Source of the DNA: Rhizorhabdus dicambivorans
GTDB taxonomy: Bacteria > Pseudomonadota > Alphaproteobacteria > Sphingomonadales > Sphingomonadaceae
DNA length: 64,000 nt
Assembly (NCBI RefSeq): GCF_002355275.1
Contig: NZ_CP023449.1
Span: 3,822,001 to 3,886,000, forward strand
Direction of reading: 5' to 3'
In this document: one piece after another, positions 1-9,081 of the stretch
How the letters are laid out: the number at the start of each line of letters is the position of its first letter
Numbering within the stretch: position 1 is the stretch's first letter
Position numbers and translations under genes: made by a program
The notes under the pieces: generated by a model
Database searches by the model: none
Told to the model about the DNA's origin: nothing
The model's input: the letters and a program-made list of their open reading frames with translations, nothing else

Positions 1-1
1 G

Positions 2-1135
2 CTCCGTAAGCTGAAGGCCATGGGGCTTGCCGAGGACATTGGCGGCGCATGCTATCAGCTTGCCGACGGGCTGGAGGATACGCTTCGCCATATGGGCGAG
101 CGCGATGACATCATCCGCCTCATGCAGCGGGAGCTGACGGCGCGTCGCCTCGACCGCCCGGGCGTCGATCAGGTAGTGACGACGGAAGTCCGGGAGCCCA
201 TCATCGGGCGGCTGATCCGGCGGGGCTTCTCCGACGAGCATCGCGACCGCCATTTTATGATGGTCGATGGCATCGATGGGCGGGTCCATTATCTCGATAT
301 CGGCCGGGCTGATGCGGTGCCGTCCGTGCCTGAAAATGCGACGGTGCGGATCGAGCCGAGCAGGCTTGGTGTGACGCAGGCCGACCGCACGGTCGATGTG
401 GTGGCTCGAGCTCATGGCGGCCGCTATTCGATCGACATCCATCTGGCGCATGATCCGCAGGCCAGCGAAGCCTATGCCGCGAGCCATGTCCGGCGACTGG
501 AGGCCATGCGGCGGGCAAGTGCCGGGCCGGAACGACTGGAGGATGGAAGCTGGACAATCCCCGAGGACCATCTTGCTCGCGCCGGGGCATATGCTGCCCG
601 GCAACAGCGCGACCGGCCGGTGGCGGTATCGGTCATGTCACGCGCGCCAGTCGCCGAACTGGCAGCGAAGGATGCCCCGACATGGCTCGACAGGGAGCTG
701 GATGGAAGCGGGGGAAGCGCCGTGCGCGATGCCGGTTTCGGGCGTGAGGTCCGGACCGCCCTGGCGGCACGCCGACAATGGCTGGTGGAGCAACAGCTGG
801 CCGATCCGGACGGGACCATGCTTCGCTTTCGGGAGGGGGCGATGGACAGGCTGCGCCAGCGTGAACTTGCGCAGGCTGGCGACCGGCTTGCGCAGCAGGT
901 CGGCAAGGCGTTCGCGCCCGCCAGCACGGGGGAGCGGATCGAGGGCGTGATCGCCCGCCGTGTCGACCTTGAAGGGGGCAGTTATGCGCTGGTCGAACGG
1001 TCACGGGATTTTACCCTCGTGCCCTGGCGTGATGTGCTCAAGCGCAACATGGGCAAGGCAGCATCCGGCATCATGCGGGCGGACGGGATAAGCTGGCGGT
1101 TCGGGCGCGGTCGATCGGGGCCTTCAATCAGTTGA
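2..1135 (+). CDS. Relaxase C-terminal region, DUF3363 type (5' partial)
   Basis: The reading frame is open to the left edge of the window (codons before the first ATG at 20 read LRKLKA), so this is the 3' part of a larger gene. The visible 371+ residues resemble the DUF3363 region of VirD2/TraI-type relaxase/mobilisation nucleases common on sphingomonad plasmids and ICEs. The nuclease domain with its catalytic Tyr and His residues would lie upstream, outside the window. The visible part is hydrophilic, with many Arg residues and a conserved-looking end (residues near FGRGRSGPSIS). Family assignment rests on remembered sequence similarity. It implies that the left part of the window belongs to a conjugative or mobilisable element distinct from the tRNA-Glu ICE. 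Confidence 0.8.
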   Translation, partial: LRKLKAMGLAEDIGGACYQLADGLEDTLRHMGERDDIIRLMQRELTARRLDRPGVDQVVTTEVREPIIGRLIRRGFSDEHRDRHFMMVDGIDGRVHYLDIGRADAVPSVPENATVRIEPSRLGVTQADRTVDVVARAHGGRYSIDIHLAHDPQASEAYAASHVRRLEAMRRASAGPERLEDGSWTIPEDHLARAGAYAARQQRDRPVAVSVMSRAPVAELAAKDAPTWLDRELDGSGGSAVRDAGFGREVRTALAARRQWLVEQQLADPDGTMLRFREGAMDRLRQRELAQAGDRLAQQVGKAFAPASTGERIEGVIARRVDLEGGSYALVERSRDFTLVPWRDVLKRNMGKAASGIMRADGISWRFGRGRSGPSIS

Positions 1136-1231
1136 AGCGGTAGGTTTGGCTGGCCGTGGACATGGCGGACCGGGTTGCCTTCCGTTGAAACGGAACAGTA
1201 CCCACCTTGGGCATGACTTCCGGTGGAGATT

Positions 1232-1657
1232 ATGATGGTCGACACACTTACGCCCGCGGAGCGGGGAAAGCGCATGTCGCTCATCAAGGGGCGCGATACC
1301 AAGCCGGAGATGATCGTTCGCCGGATGCTGCATGCGATGGGCTATCGCTATCGGCTCCAGGCCAAGGATCTGCCTGGCAGGCCTGACATCCTGTTCCGGA
1401 CGCGGCGCAAGGCGATCTTCGTTCATGGCTGCTTCTGGCATCGCCATCCCGATCCATCTTGCAAGCTTGCCAGGATGCCCAAGAGCCGCCTCGAATTCTG
1501 GGAGAGCAAGCTCGAAGGCAACCGCGCGCGGGACACCGCTAACGAAGCCAAGCTGGAAGAAATGGGTTGGAAAGTGCTGACCGTGTGGGAATGCGAGTTG
1601 CGTGATCTGGAACAATTAGGCAACAAGCTTTCCGGATTCATCGGGGAGAAATCATGA
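1232..1657 (+). CDS. vsr: Very short patch repair endonuclease Vsr
   Basis: This 141-residue protein is the size of a normal Vsr, which nicks 5' of the T in T:G mismatches left by deamination of 5-methylcytosine. Supporting motifs are the start region (TPAERGKRMSLIKGRDTKPE), the catalytic-core GRPDILF, and the zinc/active-site stretch HGCFWHRHPDPSCK. I chose the ATG at 1232 because GGTGGAG lies just upstream; 1235 is equally possible and a GTG at 1223 is less likely. The stop overlaps the next ATG by 4 bases (ATGA at 1654), which couples it to the methyltransferase whose mutagenic side effect it repairs. Confidence 0.93.
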   Translation: MMVDTLTPAERGKRMSLIKGRDTKPEMIVRRMLHAMGYRYRLQAKDLPGRPDILFRTRRKAIFVHGCFWHRHPDPSCKLARMPKSRLEFWESKLEGNRARDTANEAKLEEMGWKVLTVWECELRDLEQLGNKLSGFIGEKS

Positions 1658-2841
1658 AGGCGATTGAACTTTTCGCGGGCGCTGGCGGCCTTGCCCTTGG
1701 CGTGTCGCGTGCCGGGTTCAAGACGCTGGACGTGGTGGAATGGGATCGCTGGTGCTGCGATACGATTCGCGAGAATCGGTCGCGCGGCAACGCGGGCATG
1801 GGCAAGTGGCCCAGCCCTCGCGAGGGCGACATCCGGGATTTCGCCTTCACCCAGTTCGAGGGGCAGTTGGATCTCGTGACGGGCGGGCCGCCTTGTCAGC
1901 CATTCTCCCTGGGGGGGCGGCATCGCGCCTATCAGGATGACCGCGACATGTGGTCCGAGGCTGTTAGGGTGGTGCGCGAAACGAAACCGAACGCCTTCAT
2001 TTTCGAGAATGTGAAGGGCCTGACCCGCGCCACTTTCGAGACCTATTTCAGCTATATCTTCCTTCAGCTCTCCTATCCCGAGATCGCGATCAAGGATCAG
2101 GAAAGCTGGTTGGATCATCGCGCGCGTCTGGAGCAGCATCATAGCTCCAAGGGGAGTTCGGCGCTGTCCTACCAGGTGTTGCCGCCCAAGGTTCTGAATG
2201 CCGCGAATTTCGGCGTGCCCCAGAAGCGCGAGCGGGTGTTCTTCGTGGGCTTCCGTTCCGACCTGGGCGTCAAATGGTCTTTCCCCAAGGAAACCCACTC
2301 GCGCGAGGCGCTGCTATGGGATCAGATCCATGGCGATTATTGGGATCGTCACCGGGTGGCCAAGCGGGATCGGAGCGACCTCTCCAGCCTGGCCCGACGC
2401 CTGGGTGATCGTCCGGCGCTCAAGCCGTGGCGGACGACCCGTGACGCCCTGATCGGTTTGCCCGATCCCGAGCTGTCGCCGCGTGAAAAATCAGAGTTCG
2501 TCGATCATCGCTATCAGCCTGGCGCGCGTAGCTATCCTGGTCACACCGGCAGCCCTCTGGATGAGCCCGCCAAGACACTCAAGGCCGGCGTCCATGGCGT
2601 TCCCGGCGGCGAGAACATGCTTCGTCGCCCGGACGGGTCGGTGCGCTATTTCACCATCCGTGAAAGCGCCCGGCTTCAGACCTTCCCCGACCAGATGATA
2701 TTCCATGGTTCCTGGTCGGAAACGATGCGCCAGCTCGGCAATGCCGTGCCTGTCGATCTGGCGCATGTCGTGGCCAAATCCACCTTCGAGCATCTGCAGG
2801 CGCAGTGCGGTGGCAAACGGCCGCGAGGTGCGGCCCAGTGA
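1654..2841 (+). CDS. DNA (cytosine-5) methyltransferase
   Basis: A C5-cytosine DNA methyltransferase of 395 residues with the standard motif order: motif I ELFAGAGGLALG near residue 5, motif IV GGPPCQPFSLGG with the catalytic Cys at residue 81, motif VI FENVKGL, motif VIII QKRERVFFVGF, RESARLQTFP, and motif X GNAVPVDLA near the end. It transfers a methyl group from S-adenosylmethionine to C5 of cytosine in a recognition site that cannot be read from the sequence. It lies between vsr and a GIY-YIG nuclease in overlapping frames, so it is the modification half of a type II restriction-modification system. Confidence 0.95.
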   Translation: MKAIELFAGAGGLALGVSRAGFKTLDVVEWDRWCCDTIRENRSRGNAGMGKWPSPREGDIRDFAFTQFEGQLDLVTGGPPCQPFSLGGRHRAYQDDRDMWSEAVRVVRETKPNAFIFENVKGLTRATFETYFSYIFLQLSYPEIAIKDQESWLDHRARLEQHHSSKGSSALSYQVLPPKVLNAANFGVPQKRERVFFVGFRSDLGVKWSFPKETHSREALLWDQIHGDYWDRHRVAKRDRSDLSSLARRLGDRPALKPWRTTRDALIGLPDPELSPREKSEFVDHRYQPGARSYPGHTGSPLDEPAKTLKAGVHGVPGGENMLRRPDGSVRYFTIRESARLQTFPDQMIFHGSWSETMRQLGNAVPVDLAHVVAKSTFEHLQAQCGGKRPRGAAQ

Positions 2842-3608
2842 AAGGCTATACCGAGTTCGAATTTGACCTCCCGAGCGCGCTGCTATCCCGGCTCATTGAA
2901 GTGATCGACGCCATCGAGCCGGAGCAGCTCAATGCCGCCAATCTCATCGAGATTCCAGAAGAGCAGGGCGTGTATCAGCTCTTTCTGGATGGACGGCTCG
3001 TCTATGTTGGGAAAACCGACGCCGATGCCGGGCTACGCAAAAGACTGACGCGGCACGCGCGCAAGATCATGCACCGCGTGGCGCTCGATCCAGCCCGTGT
3101 GGGTTTCAAGGCGGTCCGCATCTTCGTGTTCACGGCAATGGATCTCGAAAGCGACCTCATTCGCCATTACGGTGGCGTCAAGGCGATCGACTGGAACGGC
3201 AGCGGGTTCGGTTCGAATGATCCCGGCCGCGAGCGAGACACCACCAAGGTCGATCCGAGCAACTTCGACGCGGTATTTCCGATCGATATCGATCGGGAGA
3301 TGGCCTTCGCAATCGAAGAAGGGGAGCACGCGGCGGATGTGCTTTCGAGGTTGAAGGACGCGCTGCCGTTCACGTTCAGATTTCAGGGCGCGGGCGCGCG
3401 CAGCCGTAAACCCCATCCGGACATGGACGCCATCATAACTCAGGGCGCGGCTGGCCCGATGACGCCGAGAGCCGCAGTCGCCCATATCGTATCGGCTCTT
3501 CCTGCTGCGTGGCAGGCGACGGCGCTCCCTGGGTACATTATACTCTACAAGGAAGCGCCGAGAGAATATCCGCAGGCGCAGGTCATCGCGATCAGCGGCG
3601 GTAATTGA
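2838..3608 (+). CDS. GIY-YIG type II restriction endonuclease (Eco29kI-like)
   Basis: The 256-residue product has a GIY-YIG nuclease core: GVY at residues 44-46 and YVG at 56-58 (QGVYQLFLDGRLVYVGKT), followed by an Arg-rich helix (LRKRLTRHARKI) of the type carrying the catalytic Arg. The arrangement and size match the Eco29kI family of GIY-YIG restriction enzymes, an assignment made from family knowledge. I start it at the GTG at 2838, which overlaps the methyltransferase stop as GTGA and has GAGGTG upstream; an ATG at 2805 would overlap the methyltransferase by 37 bases. It is probably the cleavage partner of the preceding methyltransferase. Confidence 0.85.
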   Translation: MKGYTEFEFDLPSALLSRLIEVIDAIEPEQLNAANLIEIPEEQGVYQLFLDGRLVYVGKTDADAGLRKRLTRHARKIMHRVALDPARVGFKAVRIFVFTAMDLESDLIRHYGGVKAIDWNGSGFGSNDPGRERDTTKVDPSNFDAVFPIDIDREMAFAIEEGEHAADVLSRLKDALPFTFRFQGAGARSRKPHPDMDAIITQGAAGPMTPRAAVAHIVSALPAAWQATALPGYIILYKEAPREYPQAQVIAISGGN

Positions 3609-3661
3609 CTTTGGCAACGCTGGGGAGGGGCTATGGTTAAGCTGGGGCTTTCGGAAGCGCT

Positions 3662-4462
3662 ATGCCTCTAACGCTAGTACCGATATCTCACGGAACGCTG
3701 TGTCACGGGTCGAGATGGACGGTTGCCGACGAGGGTGATCTTGCCAGCAAGGTGGCGAGGCTGGCGCTCGGTCAGGCACGGCATGTCGCGGCGATATTGA
3801 GTGGCATCGACAAGAGACCACCTGCGACCCGCGCCGACGCTGCGGCGGGAGCGATCAAGCTTTTGACTGTGCCGAAGGACAAACCGCCATATCATCGGGA
3901 TGGTTGGGTGTTCCAGGCGATCTCATGGATCGCCGCACACCACGCCGAAGCCGGTGCGGTAATCCGCGCACCGCATATGATTCATGCCCATAAAGGGTTT
4001 GACGGTTTCCAGCTGAAACTCGATGAAGCCGGCCAGATCATCACAGCTGTGGTGATCTTCGAGGACAAGGCGACCGAAAACCCACGCACCACGATTGCTG
4101 GCGATGTGTGGAAGGGCATCCGTGATCTTGAAAGCGGGCAGCGCATGAACGAGTTAATCCCGGAAGCTGGCGGGCTACTCGAAGCACATCAGCAACGCTA
4201 TCCTGAGATCGATATTGATGGTGCGGTAGAACGGATTGCTTGGGAGGAGGCCCGACATTTTCGTGTCGCCGTGACCGCTGACACCACTCACGATGATGAT
4301 GTCGCCCGCGCTGCCCTATTCAAGGGGTTTGACGAGGTGGCACCCGGGTTCGCTGCCCGCCGCCAAGCTGAAACCATTGCAATCCCAAAGCTCCGGGACT
4401 GGATGAAGGCCTTTTCCGCAAAGGCGATCAAGCAAATCGAGGAGTGGCGCGACGATGTTTGA
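3662..4462 (+). CDS. Putative nuclease subunit, HamA/DUF1837-like (Hachiman-type)
   Basis: The 266-residue protein has no signal peptide or membrane segment. A PD-(D/E)XK-like pattern is visible: Asp114 in KGFDGFQLKL, then a hydrophobic strand ending in FEDK (Glu134, Lys136) within VVIFEDKATENP. The next gene, a large SF2 helicase, overlaps it by 8 bases. A small nuclease with an E-x-K centre around residue 135 translated with a Ski2-like helicase is the layout of Hachiman (HamA/HamB) anti-phage systems and the related AbpA/AbpB pair. I infer this relationship from architecture and motif spacing. Alternatives are an uncharacterised nuclease-helicase defence pair. Confidence 0.55.
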   Translation: MPLTLVPISHGTLCHGSRWTVADEGDLASKVARLALGQARHVAAILSGIDKRPPATRADAAAGAIKLLTVPKDKPPYHRDGWVFQAISWIAAHHAEAGAVIRAPHMIHAHKGFDGFQLKLDEAGQIITAVVIFEDKATENPRTTIAGDVWKGIRDLESGQRMNELIPEAGGLLEAHQQRYPEIDIDGAVERIAWEEARHFRVAVTADTTHDDDVARAALFKGFDEVAPGFAARRQAETIAIPKLRDWMKAFSAKAIKQIEEWRDDV

Positions 4463-7400
4463 TCCTGTCACGATCGATCTGATTAGTCGCGCGCCACCGC
4501 TTGGCGACCTCGACTTTTCCGAGCTGCCGCAACGCTTCACAAACGCCTTCGCAGAGATCGTGGCGGCGCGAGTCCGGTTGCGCGGTGTCGCGAGCCTTGA
4601 ACAGCGCGGCGAAGCCGTCACTGAACTCCTCGCTGAAATGGGACGCCTGGCGGCGGCGCAGGAACTGCTCGTTGCCACCGCGCCCGAGCGTGCCGACCGA
4701 GCGTCAGCAGCGTTCGTGGCCGGCACTGCCCTCCAGCTGTGCCTTATGGCCGAAACCGTCGTTGCGGACGGCGCACCGCGCTTTTCCAGCATAAACGCGA
4801 TCCATGCCGATCATGATATTTGCGCGACGCTGCTGTTCCTGATTGCGGATTCGCAGAGTGACGCTGCCGAGATGGCCAAGAGGCTCAAGCGCCCGGATGG
4901 CGATCTGGGCGCTGAAGGGCGACTGGTGACGGCGATCGGCAACCTTGCCTCCGGCCGCTTGCGCGAGGTGATTGCCAGCCAGGTCGATGAGGAGAATTTT
5001 GAATTCTATGACCCGCCGTCCGATACTAGCGCGAGCGGTGTCGCTGTGGAGGCGTTGCTGCGTCGGCTTCACGCAGGTGTGATCCAGCTCGCGCGTGAGC
5101 TTCTAGTCGCACCACGCGAGGGCGTTACTGCGGATACCGTCCCTGAATCGCGCCGCATCTTTGCCCAGGTTCGTGACCTGTCCATCGCGGCAATTGATGA
5201 CGTGTTCGACGAGGAAGGTCCCCAGGTCTTCAGCGCCTTCCCTGGTCCGCTACATGTAGCAAAGTTGCTGCTGGCGGTGTCGGGCGATCTGGTCGAGGCA
5301 GCATTGTGCCGAGTTCCCGCGCCGGACGGTGTTGATCCTGGATCATGGTGGCAGATCATCCGTCGTGCCGCGCGCAAGCGTCCCTATCTCTGGCGAAATC
5401 ACCGGGAGGCGCTGGAGAAAGGCTATCTCGCGAAGGGTGTGTCCGCTGCGGTCAGCTTCCCAACCGGGGGCGGCAAGTCGACACTGGCCGAACTCAAAAT
5501 CGCGGCGGCGCTGCTCGGCGGCGGTCAGGTGGTGGTGCTCGCGCCGACACTGGCACTGGTTGACCAGACTGCCTTCACGCTCGGCAATGCATTCAAGGAC
5601 TACACCGTCTTCGGTGACCTTGACGACGAGATCACCTTTTCCGACGTACTCGAGTTGCCAGAGATCATTGTCACCACGCCTGAGCGGTGTCTTGTGCTGC
5701 AGTCGATACAACCGGAAGCGTTCGCGGAAGTCGCGCTTGTGGTGTTCGATGAGTGCCATCTTCTCCATCCACGAGAATCCGATCGCAGCCGGCGGTCGAT
5801 CGACGCGATGCTGTGCATCCTCAATCTCACCAGCTATGCGCCTCACGCCGATCTACTACTTGTATCGGCCATGATGCAGAACGCTGGAGAGATGGCCGGA
5901 TGGGTGGCAGAGCTCACCGGTCGTCCGTGCCTCCCGCTGGATCTCGCCTGGAAGCCCACCCGCCAAGCCCGCGGCTGCGTGGCCTATGAAGACGCGCGTA
6001 TTACTGAACTCCACGAGCTTCTAGCCACGGAGCAACTTACCGCGACCACCAAGGGCGTTCCCAAGCATGTCGCAAGCCGCCTTGATGCGTCGCCCTTCGC
6101 CTTCTTCTGCCTACGGCAGACATGGGCGACCCGTAGTCGTGACGACTACGCGCTGATGGCGCTGCTCGACGACGCTGTGCCTTTTGCTACCGGTGTGTCC
6201 GAGAAGTCTGGCGAATGGTATATGACTCCGAATGGGAACGTCGTCGCAGGGACGATCGCAGCGGCTGCGGCCGAAGACGGCCTCAAGACCCTGACCTTTG
6301 TGCAAAGCACTGTCGCCGCTGAATCCACTGTCCGTCATTTTCGTAGCTTGTTGCCCAAGCGCCGCGTTGTGCTCAACGAGGAGGAGCAAAGCTGGCGCAA
6401 ACTGGTCGAAGAGGAGATGGGCGGGCCACAGCACTGCTACCTCAAGTTGGACACCTCCGGACAGGTCGATGGGAGCGCGACCAGTCACCACGGCCAGTTG
6501 CTGAAACCCGAACGTATGTTGCACGAGTCGCTGTTCAAGCGACGTGATGGTGTCGATGCCTTGTTTGCTACCTCTACGCTGGCGCAGGGCATGAACCTGC
6601 CTAGCGACGTGGTCCTGATCGCTGGCGACAGTCGTTGGGACGTGTCCGACGACAAGTTTAAACAGCTCGACGCACACGAACTGCTCAATGCCGCTGGCCG
6701 AGCCGGTCGTGCCGGCGAAGGCGGCCAGGGTTTCGTTTTGGTTGTGCCGAGCAAGATCATCAACATCGATGACGATGACAACACGATCAATCGTCACTGG
6801 ATGTCACTTCAGAGCATTTTTTCCCAGTCGGACCAGTGCTTGAAGATCGATGACCCTATCACTGGGTTACTCGATCGCATTCACATGCAAACCCACGACG
6901 GCAATGAGGATTATTTTCTCGCGCGCCTGCCGGTTGGTGAGGATGGTACGCCGGACGAACCTGCCAAGGCGATGATTCGACGATCTTTCGCTGCGTACCG
7001 TAAGCGGCAGGAGGGCAAGGCCGAGTGGATTGAAAGCCGTATCGACGCAGCGCTTGCACGTCGCGAAGAACTGGCCCCAAAAAAGGATTTGACCTGGCTT
7101 GAGCGGGTCGCCGCGTCAGCGGGCCTTCCCTACGAGGTGGTCACCAGCCTGGCAGAGTTGATTGAGGCCGGTGCATTCGACGGTGACAGCACTGACTGCA
7201 TGAACACGCTGTTCGACTGGGTCGAGGCGCATCCGGCTTGGCTGATGCACCTGATCCGGCCAAACGATATCGAAGGGTTGTTCGGCAAGGACTACCGGGC
7301 GATTGCCGGGAACGCCGCTAAAGCTAAAGTCGCGCTCCCGCAGATCAGGCCGCTCCTGACCGCATGGATGGCAGGCAAGCCGCTTTGCGAACTCGAACGA

Positions 7401-7775
7401 GCGATCGGTACCAAGGAGCACCTCATCAAAACCTGCGAGACCGCGCGGCATTTTGCGGTTCGTCTAGTTCCGGATCTGGCTTTCGTCGCCGGCTTGCCCG
7501 CGCGCATCCTTGCGGCCAAAGCGGTGGCTGCCGGAGAGGAGCCTGCCATACCGATTGTCTTGCAGACTTTGAGCGGGGTGGTCCGGAAGGGATGCGCGAG
7601 CCCAGAACAGCTTGCGAACGCGGTGCATCTTAAGTCGGAATCACGGCCCAGTGCTCGTGCGAGGTTCGCCGAAATCCAACATTACATTTCGGCCAGCGAC
7701 CTCTTCGCATCTTTTGAAAGCGTTCTTGATCGGGTCCGGCAGGCCCATGCGATCGCTATGTTTGATGACCTCTAG
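4455..7775 (+). CDS. SF2 DEAD/DECH helicase, HamB-like (Hachiman-type)
   Basis: A 1106-residue protein with an N-terminal region of about 300 residues without clear motifs, then an SF2 helicase core. Walker A is SFPTGGGKS with Lys341; Walker B is a DECH box at residues 432-435; motif III is likely LLVSAMM; the second RecA lobe has FATSTLAQGMNLP and the Arg-finger motif GRAGRAGEGG. The AQG.N.P and GRAGRAG pattern is typical of Ski2-like helicases. The remaining 350 or so residues are helical. It overlaps the preceding nuclease gene by 8 bases. In Hachiman, HamB is thought to scan DNA and release HamA nuclease activity; that role is inferred here. Confidence 0.75.
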   Translation: MFDPVTIDLISRAPPLGDLDFSELPQRFTNAFAEIVAARVRLRGVASLEQRGEAVTELLAEMGRLAAAQELLVATAPERADRASAAFVAGTALQLCLMAETVVADGAPRFSSINAIHADHDICATLLFLIADSQSDAAEMAKRLKRPDGDLGAEGRLVTAIGNLASGRLREVIASQVDEENFEFYDPPSDTSASGVAVEALLRRLHAGVIQLARELLVAPREGVTADTVPESRRIFAQVRDLSIAAIDDVFDEEGPQVFSAFPGPLHVAKLLLAVSGDLVEAALCRVPAPDGVDPGSWWQIIRRAARKRPYLWRNHREALEKGYLAKGVSAAVSFPTGGGKSTLAELKIAAALLGGGQVVVLAPTLALVDQTAFTLGNAFKDYTVFGDLDDEITFSDVLELPEIIVTTPERCLVLQSIQPEAFAEVALVVFDECHLLHPRESDRSRRSIDAMLCILNLTSYAPHADLLLVSAMMQNAGEMAGWVAELTGRPCLPLDLAWKPTRQARGCVAYEDARITELHELLATEQLTATTKGVPKHVASRLDASPFAFFCLRQTWATRSRDDYALMALLDDAVPFATGVSEKSGEWYMTPNGNVVAGTIAAAAAEDGLKTLTFVQSTVAAESTVRHFRSLLPKRRVVLNEEEQSWRKLVEEEMGGPQHCYLKLDTSGQVDGSATSHHGQLLKPERMLHESLFKRRDGVDALFATSTLAQGMNLPSDVVLIAGDSRWDVSDDKFKQLDAHELLNAAGRAGRAGEGGQGFVLVVPSKIINIDDDDNTINRHWMSLQSIFSQSDQCLKIDDPITGLLDRIHMQTHDGNEDYFLARLPVGEDGTPDEPAKAMIRRSFAAYRKRQEGKAEWIESRIDAALARREELAPKKDLTWLERVAASAGLPYEVVTSLAELIEAGAFDGDSTDCMNTLFDWVEAHPAWLMHLIRPNDIEGLFGKDYRAIAGNAAKAKVALPQIRPLLTAWMAGKPLCELERAIGTKEHLIKTCETARHFAVRLVPDLAFVAGLPARILAAKAVAAGEEPAIPIVLQTLSGVVRKGCASPEQLANAVHLKSESRPSARARFAEIQHYISASDLFASFESVLDRVRQAHAIAMFDDL

Positions 7776-7832
7776 TATTCATCCATTGAATCTGGATTAA
7801 AGTATCAGCGATAGCGGGAGCACCGCCTCAAT

Positions 7833-9062
7833 TTAGAATAACTGATAGAAGCTTCGCTGTGGCTTTAACTTAATAGTATCATTCACGTTTATCGCGTTCG
7901 CCTTGCGGCGTGCGCCGCCATATTTGGTGATGACCTCAATATCCGGATTGTCTATCAGCGCGGCATGAATGTCGTGCGTGTGGGCGGGTGTAAGATTGTA
8001 GATGTCCTCGTAGAATTCGAGAACGCCCCGCGCATCGCCGGCCTTTGAAATCAGTCGGGGAACGTCCTCCATCAACTGGTCTTTGGCCTGCTGGCGGCCA
8101 ATTTCGTCGAAGAGGTAGAGCGAGCCCTCGTCTCGCGGATCGTAGCTGAGCATGTGCAGGCCAGGCCGACCGTAATGGGCCTGCTGCGACGCATTGTTAT
8201 GAAGGATGTCGTTATAGACCTGCCGCGCGCGATAGGAATTGGCGAAATGGACAAACCAGTATCGCCAGCCATTGGGGTTGTGGATCGAGAAAGGGCTCAC
8301 ATAGGGCGCGCTGTTCCCGAGAGCTTCGAAGACAATGCGTTCAGCAACGCCAAGCCATTCCTTGCGGCTCATCGCACCCTCAAGCGCGATCAGATCATTA
8401 GGCGACAGACTGAGATAGCTGAGCTGGCGGGCCAAAAGCGCGGGATTTTGCTTGCGTAGGAAAGCGAGCAACGCCTCGATCATAAATGTATAGAAAATCT
8501 CGACGGACCGGCGAGAGCGCATGATCGCCATGATGGTGGTCAACTGAACGTGGCTGTGACCGCACTGATCCAAGTTGAAGACAACATTGGTGTAGCCCTC
8601 GTTCGAAAGCGTCGTCTCTATCTGCGGATAGACCGCCTCAAACAGCCCATTGAGATACTGGGTGCGGATATGGAGCTTGGAGCATTCTTGGCGAGCCAAC
8701 GCAAGCGCGGGGGCCATGTTCTGTTTCAGGAGCTCGACGGCATCACGTTCGCCGTCGTTGAGGATAAGAAGGCACTCGATCTCCACCAGCGCCAGCCCCT
8801 CGGCCGCACGCCGAATGTTGACCTCGTTGAGGGTGCTGCGAAGCACATCGACGAAGATCAGCGGCGATCCCGGCGACCCGCATTTGTATGTACCGGCACC
8901 TGCAAAGCCATCGACGATTGCGAAGCGGAACTTAGTTTGCTGGGGGTGCCCTAGGCGAACCTTCAGGTATTGCGTGAAATACTCACGCAGGATGCGGTGC
9001 TTACGACGCGAGTGTTCCTCAAGCGTTGCACCATCTACCCATCCGTAAGCCTTTTCGACCAT
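7833..9062 (-). CDS. tcmP: Three-Cys-motif partner protein TcmP
   Basis: A 409-residue protein of the TcmP family, which is found next to Gp37/Gp68-like three-Cys proteins. Recognisable parts are the N-terminal HSRRKHRILREYFTQYL, the VDGFAGAGTY segment resembling a methyltransferase-like nucleotide-binding loop, and NLDQCGHSHV. I chose the ATG at 9062, preceded by AGGGGGCA, rather than an upstream start that would overlap the DUF5131 gene. It lies 19 bases downstream of that partner and is presumably cotranscribed. The biochemical function is unknown. The pair is recurrent in mobile and defence-rich regions. Its base composition is less GC-rich than the backbone genes. Confidence 0.85.
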   Translation of the reverse strand: MVEKAYGWVDGATLEEHSRRKHRILREYFTQYLKVRLGHPQQTKFRFAIVDGFAGAGTYKCGSPGSPLIFVDVLRSTLNEVNIRRAAEGLALVEIECLLILNDGERDAVELLKQNMAPALALARQECSKLHIRTQYLNGLFEAVYPQIETTLSNEGYTNVVFNLDQCGHSHVQLTTIMAIMRSRRSVEIFYTFMIEALLAFLRKQNPALLARQLSYLSLSPNDLIALEGAMSRKEWLGVAERIVFEALGNSAPYVSPFSIHNPNGWRYWFVHFANSYRARQVYNDILHNNASQQAHYGRPGLHMLSYDPRDEGSLYLFDEIGRQQAKDQLMEDVPRLISKAGDARGVLEFYEDIYNLTPAHTHDIHAALIDNPDIEVITKYGGARRKANAINVNDTIKLKPQRSFYQLF

Positions 9063-9081
9063 TTGCCCCCTGCAGTCCTTT

